64,000 nt of DNA from Nematostella vectensis (lineage: Eukaryota > Cnidaria > Anthozoa > Actiniaria > Edwardsiidae). Shown here piece after piece: positions 52,701-63,195 of this stretch. Location: NCBI RefSeq assembly GCF_932526225.1, contig NC_064048.1:7543015-7607014 (forward strand). The letters are read 5' to 3'. The notes beneath the pieces are model-generated. The model did no database searches. It had not been told where the DNA came from and saw nothing but the letters and a program-made list of their open reading frames with translations. How positions within the stretch are numbered: the first letter of the stretch is position 1; the number at the start of each line of letters is the position of its first letter. Both the position numbers and the translations under genes were made by a program.

Positions 52701-55700
52701 CTTGTTACCTGAACTGCAGCCAAGCTACTGTCCTGTTCAACGTGTTCAACGTTTTATTTTTGTTATGTCTATGTGTCTTTGTAAGTATTTGTGTTTTATC
52801 TTGTTACCTGAACTGCAGCCAAGCTACTGTCCTGTTCAACGTGTCATTTTTGTCATGTCTATGTGTCTTTGTAAGTATTTGAGTTTAATCTTGTTACCTG
52901 AACTGCAGCCAAGCTACTGTCCTGTTCAACGTGTTATTTTTGTGATGTCTATGTGTCTTTGTAAGTATTTGTGTTTTATCTTGTTACCTGAACTGCAGCC
53001 AAGCTACTGTCCTGTTCAACGTGTCATTTTTGTCATGTCTATGTGTCTTTGTAAGTATTTGTGTTTTATCTTGTTACCTGAACTGCAGCCAAGCTACTGT
53101 CCTGTTCAACGTGTTATTTTTGTTATGTCTATGTGTCTTTGTAAGTATTTGAGTTTAATCTTGTTACCCGAACTGTCGAAGCTCCCTACGAGCCTCAGCG
53201 ATCCCGCGTAACTTCTCGAAAGCATCTGCAATTTTTTTACGTACATTTCTCTCGTTCGGCTCTGTGCCTGTATAAAAACATTTCAAATTCGTTTTAGTCA
53301 AAGACGTCCGATCCTAATATAGTAACACAAAAAGTGAATACAAATGATATTTATACATCTATTTTGAATAAGGATGTTAGCGCAAATGGCCAAATGGCAG
53401 TTCTACGACCGAAAGGTGCTTATGGGTAGTAATTATTTGTAAAAAAAAATGAAGATGCTTAATAAACTCAAGCTATGACAGAACCACATATTTTACTTTT
53501 AATGGCTAATCTTATTTATATTTTTCTGAATATGGATTAAATATGTTGGGATCCAATGGTCCTGTCGGCTTCATTTGTCAATCGCCATTTGCCGTTTGCA
53601 CTGCCTACGTTTTTTGAAAAGGTGTATCTAAGGGGCGAATTCTCAAAATCAACTATTTGAATCGTTTTAATATTGAAAAAAGTGGATTTTCAATGCAGAA
53701 GTAATCATTTATTTCTAGACTCACCCAGATATCCTTCAGTGGTGCATTCCAGATCTCCACGTAACAGACAATCTACTAAAATCTTCTGCAATGGAAGAGC
53801 AATAATCAATATCACATTTTTTTGCTCGTACTGGTGATGATGATGACAAGGCAAGCTTTCTCTTATTTCATAAATGGCGTAATGTTATCGTTATTGAATT
53901 ACTGTTGCCGTCGCTATGTAACATGTTTCGGTTTCTCTCGTTATTGTTTTAGTTGCTTTTGTCTGTCTTTATGTAGGGGAGGGCTTGGTACCTCGAAATT
54001 TCGAAAATCTCGCAAAAACTTCGAAGTCTGTTTTTTTTCTTCAAAATTTTAGGGGTTTCGAAGCCTCGGATTTTTTTTTTTTTTGAACCACGGTCTCGGA
54101 GTTTCGTATTTTTAAACGCGATCTCGGAGTCTCATGCCACCGGTTTCCCCTTCTTTTTCGATTCCTGAGCCTTTCAGAAACAGAAATATTAGCTACTACT
54201 GCAAGATTTTATTGTAACTCTACTTATTCTTTTTTAACTAGTGTTTATGACTTACCTCGAGCAAGTTATCCGAAAACAAGCTCAGGCTCGGATTCTGTAT
54301 TTTGACAAATGTCTCGGGCTCGGATTCTGAAACGCGGGTCTTGGCGCAAGTTTCGGATTTACCCATCGCTACCCCTTTACGTTGGACACGCTGTCATTGT
54401 TCTGTACCTTAAGTAGCTCTTCCTCTGCTGGCGAGGCGTAGCATTCATCGCCACGTAGAGAATACACGAATCCCACAAGTAGAAGAATGTCTTCCAGGCT
54501 GTACAACCTAAAAGGTGGAGAACACGGTTAGCACCAAAGTTAATATGCTAAGCATTCACGAGTTCAAATCTACAGGGAAAGATGTACATAAGGCATTTGT
54601 AAGGTATTTTATGTTTTGGCACACAAATAATAGGCGCAGGTACCGTAAACGCCTGATGATTTAATATGGGGGTCTAGTGAGTCCATGAACCTTTTTGTAC
54701 ACGGCATCACGACAAGAGCACAATTCAAAGACTAAGAGAAGGTTAAAATATGTTTTCAGCCATAAATAAAAATTTCTGCTAAAAAAAACGTTTATACATT
54801 GACCTGGCAAATTAAATCACTTGATAGTTTAATCCCTTGATATGCTTATGCTTATAGTGTTTTATATTTGAAATACAATAAAAAAAATACCAATTTTGCT
54901 GTATTTGCTTAAATTTTTTTAATAGAAGACAGAACCTCCTCTCTCCCCCATTGGGAGCTTTTACTGAAAAACAACAAAAATAACAGAAAATGGGTGTATG
55001 GCTCAAATTGATTGTATGCTGGCGCTGCTTTTAGGCAGTGCCTAAATCTATACATTACACGTACTCCTTGACTTTCTCGGTTTTCAGCAGCCCGAGGATC
55101 TCGGCGATGATGCTCTCTGACTCCTCCTCGCCCATGTTCATAAGGAGGACCTACAAACAACACACACGGGACGTGTTTAGCTCTCCACATTGGGTAAACA
55201 GATCTCAGGCCTCGCTCGGTTGCGCGCGACTAATTAATACGTCACAGTAAGTAACAACAATTAACAAGGCTACTAGATTCCAAAGTAGACTTTCTTTCGA
55301 GATTTCAGGAAGATTACTCTTTAGTAAAAAAAATGCCTGACTATTTCAAATATGCCGCGATCGGAGCAGTAGCTGTTGGCGGAGTTGCCCTCGGTTACCT
55401 TGGCTATAGATACTGGTGTGGGAGAAAGGTGAGCAATGACTCGCGAGGCGTCATGGGTAATGATAAATATGGTTCGCATTTTTCTCAAAATTTGTAAATC
55501 TCTACTTACTGCTTGCTCATCTTTTAAATGTATCATGAAACAATAAGACTCCGGATAAACGCCGTTTTTTTCATGTACCGTTCCAAATAGAAATGCATCC
55601 AAATTTACATGAAACATTAGTCGTTCATTTGCATCTGGAACGCTAAATGAAAAAAGCGACGTATGCCTTAGATCTAGTTTAGACGCCGTCCTTTACGTGT

Positions 55701-58700
55701 ATCGTTTCCAATGCAAATTCATGCCACTAAACCAATTCGATTGTTCTATGTTTATTTGCATTTGAAACGGCTCATAAAAAGAACGGCGTTTGTCCTAGGC
55801 CCAACTGTTTGCAAACAAGTGAAATATATATTCAATATGTGTTTGTTAATTTCCCTTTAGGAAATTGCTTATAAAAAGAAAGACATCCCATGCGAAGGCA
55901 TTGATGAATACGAGACGAGGGTAACGACAGGTAACCTCCTGGACACGAAGAAAGAAGTTTCCAGAGATGATATCGACAAAGCCACTGATGCCAAATACGA
56001 AAAACAAAACAATGAAGCTGATAAAACCAAAGGAGCCTTTATCAGCGACAAGGAATCAGTCAAGGAAGATGAGGTACCTTACAATATTGCTGAATTACAA
56101 CAAGAGGCAAAAGATTTGGACACAATTGTCTTGCCAACTGAGGTAAATAAAGATGTCGAATCCACCAGGAAGGCACAAAACGACAAACTGGGCATGTGTC
56201 ACGAGGAAAGCTCTTCCGATGAAGAGGACGCTACTACTAATGTCCCCCTCACTGACAAAGACGACAGTGAAAGGGGTGAAGACAATGAAGAGGAGTTGAG
56301 CAAGGAGGAGTTCGCTAGGACCATGGAGGCGTTAGCTTGCTGGACCTTCTATCAAGGAAGGACCTTGGAGGACATCAGACAGATTGAGGAGGAACTGGGG
56401 CCTGATCTGTGGCCAATCGTGGTGGCATTCAAGGATATTGTCCCCGTGGACCACCCCCTCAGGAAAGAGCCATCAATCATATAAACATTGAGTAACCCTA
56501 ACAGGAAAATAGAACTTCAGACATTGCTATTTTAATAGCAAAAAATTAAAGACTTCCTTTATATCAATATATTCAATATTTAAAGAAATGATTCATTAAT
56601 ATGACGTACTCAAGTCTTGAACATTCCTAAAGCAAAGAACCTAAATATATAATTCCAGTAACCTTGTAACTTGCTTCAATAAACATACACTATAAACCAT
56701 TTAAACAGTATTTATGGAATAGCCAGTTCCCGAAACATATATTAATGAACAATCCTATATAATTCAGTGTTTAAGAAGGAATAAGTACTTGAATAATGTA
56801 AATTTATTATTCTCTTTTGCACGTATTGAGGTCCCAAAAGCGTTTTAATTCCTACGAGGAAATAAATTCATATAATTGATGAAAAGAATGACTTCGTGGA
56901 TTTCAGGAGAAAATTATTTTGTGGGTCGGCTAATAATCTTTCTTTAGTTTACTGTCTTTGCCTACAGACGAAACCAAGATACTCGTCAGGCACTTTACTA
57001 ACTTCCTGTGATGCAGCCCTTTTACAAGAAAAATACCACCATGTGGTGCAGCCCTTTTACAAGAAAAATTCCCCCCTGTGATGCAGCCCTTTTACAAGAA
57101 AAATACCCCCTGTGGTGCAACCCTTTTACAAGAAAAATACCCCCTGTGGTGCAGCCCTTTTACAAGAAAAATACCCCCCCTGTGGTGCAGCCCTTTTACA
57201 AGAAAAATAACTTCTTGTAATGCAACCCTTTTACAAGAAAAATACCCCCTGTGGTGCAGCCTTTTACAAGAAAAATACCCCCTGTGGTGCAGCCTTTTAC
57301 AAGAAAAATACTCCCATGTGATGCAGCCCTTTTACAAGAAAAATACCCCCATGTGATGCAGCCTTTTTACAAGAAAAATACCCCCCTGTGGTGCAGCCCT
57401 TTTACAAGAAAAATAACTCCTTGTGATGCAGCCCTTTTACAAGAAAAATAACTCCTTGTGATGCAGCCCTTTTACAAGAAAAATAACTTCTTGTGATGCA
57501 GCCCTTTTTCAGGAAAAACATGGAAGACAATATGCCATGCTTTGTATAAGTTCCTATGGTGCTCATGGTTGAGGGAACAATTCCTACAATTACGTTTTCG
57601 TCTACATAGAAGAACTTCCATATTGCCTTAATTCTCCACCGTTACCTCCATATGATCCTCCACTTACTTTTTCGTTACTAAGTAGATCTTCCATATGCTC
57701 TAAGTTTTTATGTTTTAGCGCACTAACGGCTGCCATAGCTATCTGGAGTAAGCCACTGCAAGACTTGAACGCTTTTGGCTGGCCTCTGAAAGACAAAAAG
57801 CCAGTGGGTTAAAGTCAATAGCAAGTACAAAGCCCTGTAATAATAGCGTCAGCATTTTTAGAAATAAGTAACATCAATAATAAGCATTAGGAGAAACATC
57901 AGAATACCCGTCCACAATGAGCTCACAATGACTTTACACCTCGATTTCTATAGAACGAGCCAGTATATACAAGGAATATGCAAATTAGTTAACGGGTGTT
58001 CTGAAGTTTAGCTAAAAGATGGGAGGGCATAGCACTGTGGTACATGCCGTAAGAGTACAAACAGCAAACAGTTGAGTAACACAAAGATAAAAAAGTGGCA
58101 TACAGCATCTTAGATTTAGCCTACTTGCAGCCAATGGAGCATGCCAGCTAATCGGTTGCCATCTTGGATTTGAGGCTACATCTGTCCCTTGGGCAAGCAG
58201 GATAAAAGAAGGATACAGGGAAAAACCGTCTTCTAAAAAGGAGCCTCTACCACCGATTTCTCTCCACAATATTTTCTTTGTTCCAATTATCCTGCTAAAT
58301 GGCTGGACAGCGCATAACAAAGATGAATGTTGGGCATCGGTTTGATCGAGTTTGAAACACGATTGAAGCTTGACTAAGTACTTACTTGAACTTCTGTGCA
58401 AGGCTATGAAGATGCTCTGAGTTGACTTTTCCCGGGGATCCTCTGGAAATGGGTGAAACCGACTCCTTGGAGAGTGCATCATTGAGATGGCGTGCGATCT
58501 CATTCAGGCTATCCTACAAAAAGGAGAAGAAGCAAAATGATAATTCTGTAATAATTGCATTAAGTAAAATACCGTTATTGACTCGAAAAAAAAAACCCAC
58601 CTTAAAATAGCCACCCCACCCCCCCCCCCCCTAATGAGCGCTCCCCAGGCCTCCTCGACCTTTTTTTTTTAATTCGAATTATTATTAGCTACTATTATTA

Positions 58701-61700
58701 CATTATCACAATCAAACACGGGTATATTAATAACCCCTTCTAAATCAATAGGAGCACAATTTTTTTCAGTCGTCTTACTTACTGTAGTTTCAGTTATCGC
58801 AAATAAGTTTTGTTCTCAATCGATTTAGAAGCTGGTATTTCTACCGAAATAAAAAAGGCTCCCTCCCTCGAATAAGCGCCCCCCCCCCCCCTCCCTCCCA
58901 AAGCCCCCAAAAATAAACAAGTGCCCCGAGTGTTATTGGACTCTTTATGGAATTTTAGTAACAGTATCATTAGTGTAGCGTATGCAAATCTCGTCATAGC
59001 TGTACGGCGCTTGTGTTCCGACAAAATTACAAGCTAAAAATAAACGACTTCCCACTCGTCTTCCGAAGAGTATTTTTTAACGATTTTGCGTCCTGTTTAA
59101 ACGTCTTTTGCACCCGTTTAAACGCCTTCAAAATTAATGAGGACTACTTTTTGACGGGTTTAAACGACTTTTCTGACGCGCGTTTAAACGCTCATTAAAC
59201 GGCTTTGGTCGAAACAAGGGAAAGTCGTTATTATACGTTTTCCCATGCAGGGTCACATATAATGATTGTATGTGCATTTATGTATTAAAATATCAGGTGC
59301 AATAACCTCTTCTTGAGATATTTTTATAATTTCAAATTGTGCCCCATATGCTTACTATATGCTACTAAACGGGATTATATGCTGCTAAACGGGATTATAT
59401 GCTACTAAACGGGATTATATGCTGCAAAACGGGATTATATGCTGTTAAACGGGATTATATGCTGCTAAACGGGATTATATGCTGCTAAACGGGATTATAT
59501 GCTGCTAAACGGGATTATATGCTGCTAAACGGGATTATATGCTGCTAAACGGAATTATATGCTACTAAACGGGATTATATGCTACTAAACGGGATTATTT
59601 GCTGCTAAAAAGGAGGGGCACAGTTCCCTTTGTCGCAATCTGGCAATGTCCCTGATTATGTGTATTCGAATGACCAGCCTGGGCTATTCAGGAGTGCAGT
59701 CTTTTTACCTTTTGTCTCTTGGTGAATAAGGAGTTGAGCAGTGCTTGTACAGACTGGTCATGTGCATGTGCCAAACAGCCTGGGGCGAGACTGCTAGGTG
59801 TCACACTTACAACAAAATATACCTTATTATTAAAAGCTTCACATAATCAATATGAATTTAAAAAATCCATGTTAATAAATATACTTTAACTAAGTAAGAC
59901 TTAGTAAACATTAATTAAAATTGAATCTTATCAAAGACCAAAAACAATCAACAACTGAAAACAATACTGTTTACTAATAAAATGTTTTACATAGTGTTTA
60001 ATTGTCTTTTTGATCTGACTCGTCATCCCTCGTCTTAGGAAAAGTATTGATTGACTTTTTTTCCAAGAGCTGCAAACAGAGAAATTCTGTTGTGTTTCAG
60101 GATCTGCTAAATTTTCGCATTAATTTCACTTGTTTTGACACAAGATGTCCAAAATTTGATACGAGTACATAGACGTTAATATCTACCAGCGTTAATATAT
60201 TTCAAAAAGGTACAAAGAAATGAGAGTTCAACTCGCCCTATTGCAAAGCTTTGCACATATAATGAAACCATCATTTATTTTTTCTGTTTTACTCTCTCAC
60301 CTGCCAGCAGAACAGAGAGTCGACATGTCAACTGTGACATCACTTTGATGGCCTGGTAACCTTGGCAATAGCTGGATAACCTTGTCAGCCAAGGTGTCGC
60401 TTGAGTGTCCACATGGGCCTACAAGGTCCAGCGTCCTGTCCATTAGGACCAGGGATGCACGCCCAGTCGCCGTCTGCAACAAATGGATTTTATCTTAGAA
60501 CCAAAAAGGGGGTGTGTACCAATAAAAGCCTTTAGTTCCCAAATAAGAGTCCCAACTTGTTTGTGTACCTTTGGGAGTGGAACTTGTATACCTTCCTATG
60601 AGAGCACCACGCCACAAGCCGATTAAAAAGCCTCAGCTATCAATTAATTTCACAGTGAGAACCCTACCTGAAGAGAAGGTATGAATCAACACAAGGTTGG
60701 AAAGGTATGTTTAACGCCTCTGTGAAACAAAGTGGTTGCGCTGACATTTCGAGTGTTAGCCCTTCGTCAGAGCAAAAGTAACTTAACTCAGTTTATTTTG
60801 CTCCGACAAAGGGCTAACACTCAAAACCACAGCGCAACCACTCTGTTTCACAGAGGCGTTTAACATACCTTTTCAACCTTGTGTTGATTCATACCTTGTC
60901 TACACCACGCCTACGAAGACCATCTAGTTTTCCGATAGCTTACCTGTAGTCTTTCTAGTTATACCACCTACCTGAAGAGCCCTTACATTGATTATGTCCG
61001 TGAGAGCCCCACCTAAATGCACATATCAAAGCGCCACTGTGAGAGCCACAAACCTTTTCTGCACCCTTTAGAACTTTGTCTTATTTACGCCCCTATGAGA
61101 GCCCTTGTGCCTACGAGAGCAAAACCTTCGGGGACACATCTTAGAAGCTCCATATTTTTGTTTTTTTTGTGGGAGCCCCATCTTGTTTTTTACCCTTGTC
61201 AGAGCCACATCTTGTATTCTTTCCCTGCAAATGCCTATCTTCTTTTTTGTTCCTGAAGAGCCCACCCTAAAAGCCCGACCTTGTTTGTACTTTTAAGAGC
61301 CCTATCTTAGTTTATCTATGAGAGAGCCCCAGCTACGTCCCACCCCTTTGGGTCATGTCATAAAGGACAGAGCAAAAAAAATGGCAAGTTTTACCAACAT
61401 AAGGTTTGGTTAACTTTGGTAAGCTTGACTTTTTGCATAGAGGTTCCTTATGTTATGTAAACCAACATTTCAAAAAGTGTTTTTTTTTCTTATGGATTCA
61501 TCTTCGAGATATGAGGCTTGAAGTGCAATTTTCAAATGTTCAAAGTATGAATTCTCCCCGTTATTTGGGAGAAGTCGGGCTCTGATCAGAAATTAACTTT
61601 GCTTGCTTATATCTAAATTTCTTTAAAATTTGGAATTAAGCTTTTGGTCAGAGGAACTCCTTGTATGCAGAATCTTGAGCTTATATGTTGAGAATTGGAA

Positions 61701-61873
61701 AATTTCCTGCCATTTTTTGGCTCTGTCATCATAATGCTCACCTTTCTGCGCCCCCTAGCAGATGGTATGTTAGCTAATTCAGAGGCGATAAGCTTGCTAA
61801 GATATCCCATGCCATAGCAGTCCTCACTGACTTCAAGAAGCTCAAACATGCTGCTTAGTCCTGATGCAAACAT
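46718..61873 (-). CDS. SCFD2: SCFD2: Sec1-family-domain-containing protein 2, C-terminal 456 aa, 13 exons
   Basis: Exons: 61873-61742, 60473-60301, 59805-59709, 58513-58386, 57785-57668, 55150-55059, 54498-54408, 53785-53725, 53267-53168, 50815-50755, 50395-50301, 49906-49774, 46807-46718. All phases agree (1371 nt including stop). Landmarks shared with vertebrate SCFD2: GLSSMFELL and LIASELANIPSARGRRK, then TATGRASLVLMDRTLDLVGP, LPRLPGHQSDVTVDM, LAPGCL, LLQIAMAAVSALKHK, GIKDFIKTGF, NVSKPRPNDLPLLVFFIIGG, TCSEVKQIKEAV and the end VIIGSTRILKSEDVF. SCFD2 is an SM (Sec1/Munc18)-like protein linked to vesicle trafficking. Human SCFD2 is 684 aa, so roughly 230 N-terminal residues are missing here and probably lie right of 64000. 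Two opposite-strand genes sit in its introns. Confidence 0.93.
48146..48361. mobile_element. MITE with ~38-bp inverted ends
   Basis: Left end atgcctggcgcacactagtg followed by acacaacgacataggcgc is mirrored by gcgcctatgtcgttgtgt then cactagtgtgcaccaggcat. Total 216 bp, in the last SCFD2 intron. The interior has further cgacataaagacataa repeats. Confidence 0.9.
48521..48774. mobile_element. MITE family A, copy 2 (inverted relative to 19288-19537)
   Basis: Begins TTAAAGCGACAATCGCACCA and ends ...AACTGTTGACATTGTTGCTTTAA; the TTAA at both edges looks like a target duplication. The interior matches the reverse complement of copy 1 throughout. It lies about 100 bases upstream of the lectin ATG. Confidence 0.88.
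48874..49602 (+). CDS. Tachylectin-2-like five-bladed beta-propeller lectin, 242 aa
   Basis: One coding exon. A tttcag 3' splice site at 48864-48869 just before the ATG implies a 5' UTR intron. The protein is five tandem repeats of about 47 residues, each with a GxLYGV-type strand (GTLYGV, GVLYGV, GKLYGV, with GELFKG at the start and GHLCGA in the fifth), an (F/H)YKG-P turn, an E/D-x-W pair and a GW-F segment (GGWGAFRFLFF, EGWGDFEFLFF). Length and repeat number equal horseshoe-crab tachylectin-2 (236 aa), which binds GlcNAc/GalNAc on microbial surfaces in innate immunity. There is no obvious signal peptide. Nested in the last intron of SCFD2 on the opposite strand. The first and last blades are most diverged, as expected where the ring closes. 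Confidence 0.93.
   Translation: MTEPFNYIFAVSYDGELFKGSPPESAQASWLTSASRIGTKGWANFSHLLFNPDGTLYGVVNDKFYKGPTPHRTSAEEWIAQATLIGDGGWGAFRFLFFDPHGVLYGVTEDKLYKREPPSSDEDHWLGSANLLGAEGWGDFEFLFFDPEGKLYGVVNGKLHKGDPPKDRHDAWLGSSTLFKGELWGDFRHLFFTSNGHLCGAHDSFYKKSPPIGLDWLAYESNMVGHGGWHMFKLLISPLPQK
50525..50660. repeat. ~30-bp minisatellite in an SCFD2 intron
   Basis: Five copies of ttgtacctgattggttaata with ccttttcacc. On the gene strand each unit contains aatcag then gtacaagg, loosely like the upstream exon end AAACAG-GTAAG (50755), but similarity is too short to call it derived. Confidence 0.85.
51070..53167. repeat. 90-bp minisatellite after the SCFD2 exon at 53168-53267; unit contains exon end and 5' splice site
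   Basis: About 23 copies of a 90-bp unit run directly from the donor. On the gene strand a unit reads TAGCTTGGCTGCAGTTCAG then GTAACAAGATAAAACTC; the real junction is AGGGAGCTTCGACAGTTCGG then GTAACAAGATTAAACTC. Copies are 90-98% alike by eye. Being a multiple of three, the unit leaves long false ORFs on the plus strand (51127-53211). Confidence 0.95.
55333..56484 (+). CDS. Small membrane-anchored acidic protein, 2 exons, 239 aa, nested in an SCFD2 intron
   Basis: Exons 55333-55428 (32 codons) and 55861-56484 (207 codons plus stop), phase 0, with GTGAGC donor and ccctttag acceptor. Exon 1 encodes MPDYFKYAAIGAVAVGGVAL and a further GYLGYRYWCGRK: one Gly/Ala-rich transmembrane segment (about residues 7-24) followed by a basic stop, so a single-pass anchor. 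Exon 2 is highly charged (many K, E, D) with an acidic patch (SSSDEEDATT) and a more ordered C-terminal part (FARTMEALACWTFYQGRTLE, then DLWPIVVAFKDIVPVDHPL). I do not recognise the family. It lies on the opposite strand in the SCFD2 intron 55151-57667. AATAAA at 56678-56683. Confidence 0.8.
56678..56683 (+). terminator. Polyadenylation signal for the nested 239-aa gene
   Basis: AATAAA 194 bases past the stop at 56484, on the same strand. Confidence 0.55.
57008..57510. repeat. ~34-bp minisatellite in an SCFD2 intron
   Basis: About 15 copies of gtgatgcagcccttttacaa followed by gaaaaatacccc. No resemblance to the adjacent exon at 57668-57785. Confidence 0.93.
59353..59612. repeat. 20-bp minisatellite in an SCFD2 intron
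   Basis: Thirteen copies of gggattatatgctgctaaac, with single-base variants (gctact, gctgtt, gctgca). Confidence 0.95.
60677..60965. mobile_element. Foldback element with ~100-bp arms and unique tail
   Basis: Arms 60677-60778 and 60797-60896 are inverted near-copies (aggtatgaatcaacacaagg ... ccttgtgttgattcatacct; gagtgttagcccttcgtc ... gacaaagggctaacactc). A tail to ctagttatacca (60965) is shared with the copy at 40180-40327. It lies in an SCFD2 intron. Confidence 0.88.
61366..61727. mobile_element. MITE family C, full copy, 14 bp from an SCFD2 exon
   Basis: The ends ggacagagcaaaaaaaatggca and tgccattttttggctctgtc are inverted matches over ~20 bp. Total 362 bp. A partial inverted copy lies at 25858-26090. 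The right end sits 14 bases from the SCFD2 exon 61742-61873, just inside its donor side. Confidence 0.85.
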
Positions 61874-61914
61874 CTGGAACATACAAAAGGATCATTCAAA
61901 AAAACATTCCGTAC

Positions 61915-63190
61915 AAAGGATCTTGGATACCGTGCAGATCTTCCATATAACATACCAAAGAAGTAAAGATCTTCCATACAATTTTTCATACACAAGAAGT
62001 AAAGATCTTTCAAACAATCTTTCATACCCAAGAAGTACAGATCTTCAATACAATCTTTCATACCCAACAAGTAAAGATCTTCCGTACAATCTTTCATACC
62101 CAAGTAGTAAAGATCTTCCATACAATCTCTCATACCCAAGAAGTAAAGATCTTCCATACAATCTTTTATACCCAAGAAGTAAAGATCTTCCGTACAATCT
62201 TTCATACCCAAGAAGTAAAGATCTTCCATACAATCTTTCATACCCAAGTAGTAAAGATCTTCCATACAATCTTTCATACCCAAGTAGTAAAGATCTTCCA
62301 TACAATCTCTCGTACCCAAGAAGTAAAGATCTTCCATACAATCTTTCATACCCAAGTAGTAAAGATCTTCCATACAATGTTTCATACCCAAGAAGTAAAG
62401 ATCTCCCATACAATCTTTCATACCCAAGAAGTAAAGATCTTTCATACAATCTTTCGTACCCAAGAAGTAAAGATCTTCCATACAATCTTTCATACCCAAG
62501 TAGTAAAGATCTTCTTTCATATCCAAGAAGTAAAGATCTTCCATACAATCTTTCATACCCAAGTAGTAAAGATCTTCCATACAATCTTTCATACCCAAGA
62601 AGTAAAGATTTTCCATACATAATCTTTCATACCCAAGAAGTAAAGATCTTCCATACAATGTTTCATACCCAAGAAGTAAAGATCTCCCATACAATCTTTC
62701 ATACCCAAGAAGTAAAGATTTTCCATACATAATCTTTCATACCCAAGAAGTAAAGATCTTCCATACAATGTTTCATACCCAAGAAGTAAAGATCTCCCAT
62801 ACAATTTTTCATACCCAAGAAGTAAAGATTTTCCATACATAATCTTTCATACCCAAGAAGTAAAGATCTTCCATACAATGTTTCATACCCAAGAAGTAAA
62901 GATCTCCCATACAATCTTTCATACCCAAGAAGTAAAGATTTTCCATACATAATCTTTCATACCCAAGAGGTAAAGATCTTCCATACAATGTTTCATACCC
63001 AAGAAGTAAAGATCTCCCATACAATCTTTCATACCCAAGAAGTAAAGATCTTTCATACAATCTTTCGTACCCAAGAAGTAAAGATCTTCCATACAATCTT
63101 TCATACCCAAGTAGTAAAGATCTTCTTTCATATCCAAGAAGTAAAGATTTTCCATACAATCTTTCATACCCAAGAAGTAAAGAACACTTT
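61915..63190. repeat. 36-bp minisatellite upstream of an SCFD2 exon, with a 110-bp higher-order unit
   Basis: About 35 copies of tcatacccaagaagtaaaga followed by tcttccatacaatctt. At 62589-63000 a 110-bp block of three variant units repeats four times. The unit (gtaaagatcttccatacaat) resembles the SCFD2 acceptor region gcaaacatctggaacataca at 61867, hinting at the same junction-derived origin. Because 36 is a multiple of three, open frames of up to 294 codons appear on both strands. Confidence 0.93.
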
Positions 63191-63195
63191 CCCAT

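Noticed and set aside
51127-53211. Long plus-strand ORFs with MSMCLCKYLSFILLPELQ repeats
   Set aside because: Product of the 90-bp array; the unit is a multiple of three and the array is a junction-derived intron repeat of SCFD2.
58012-58503. 163-codon minus-strand ORF
   Set aside because: It overlaps the SCFD2 exon 58386-58513 in a different frame; the SCFD2 frame matches the family.
61848-62732. ~290-codon ORFs on both strands (YNLSYPRSKDLP and LGMKDCMEDLYF repeats)
   Set aside because: 36-bp satellite read in different frames; no non-repeat domain.
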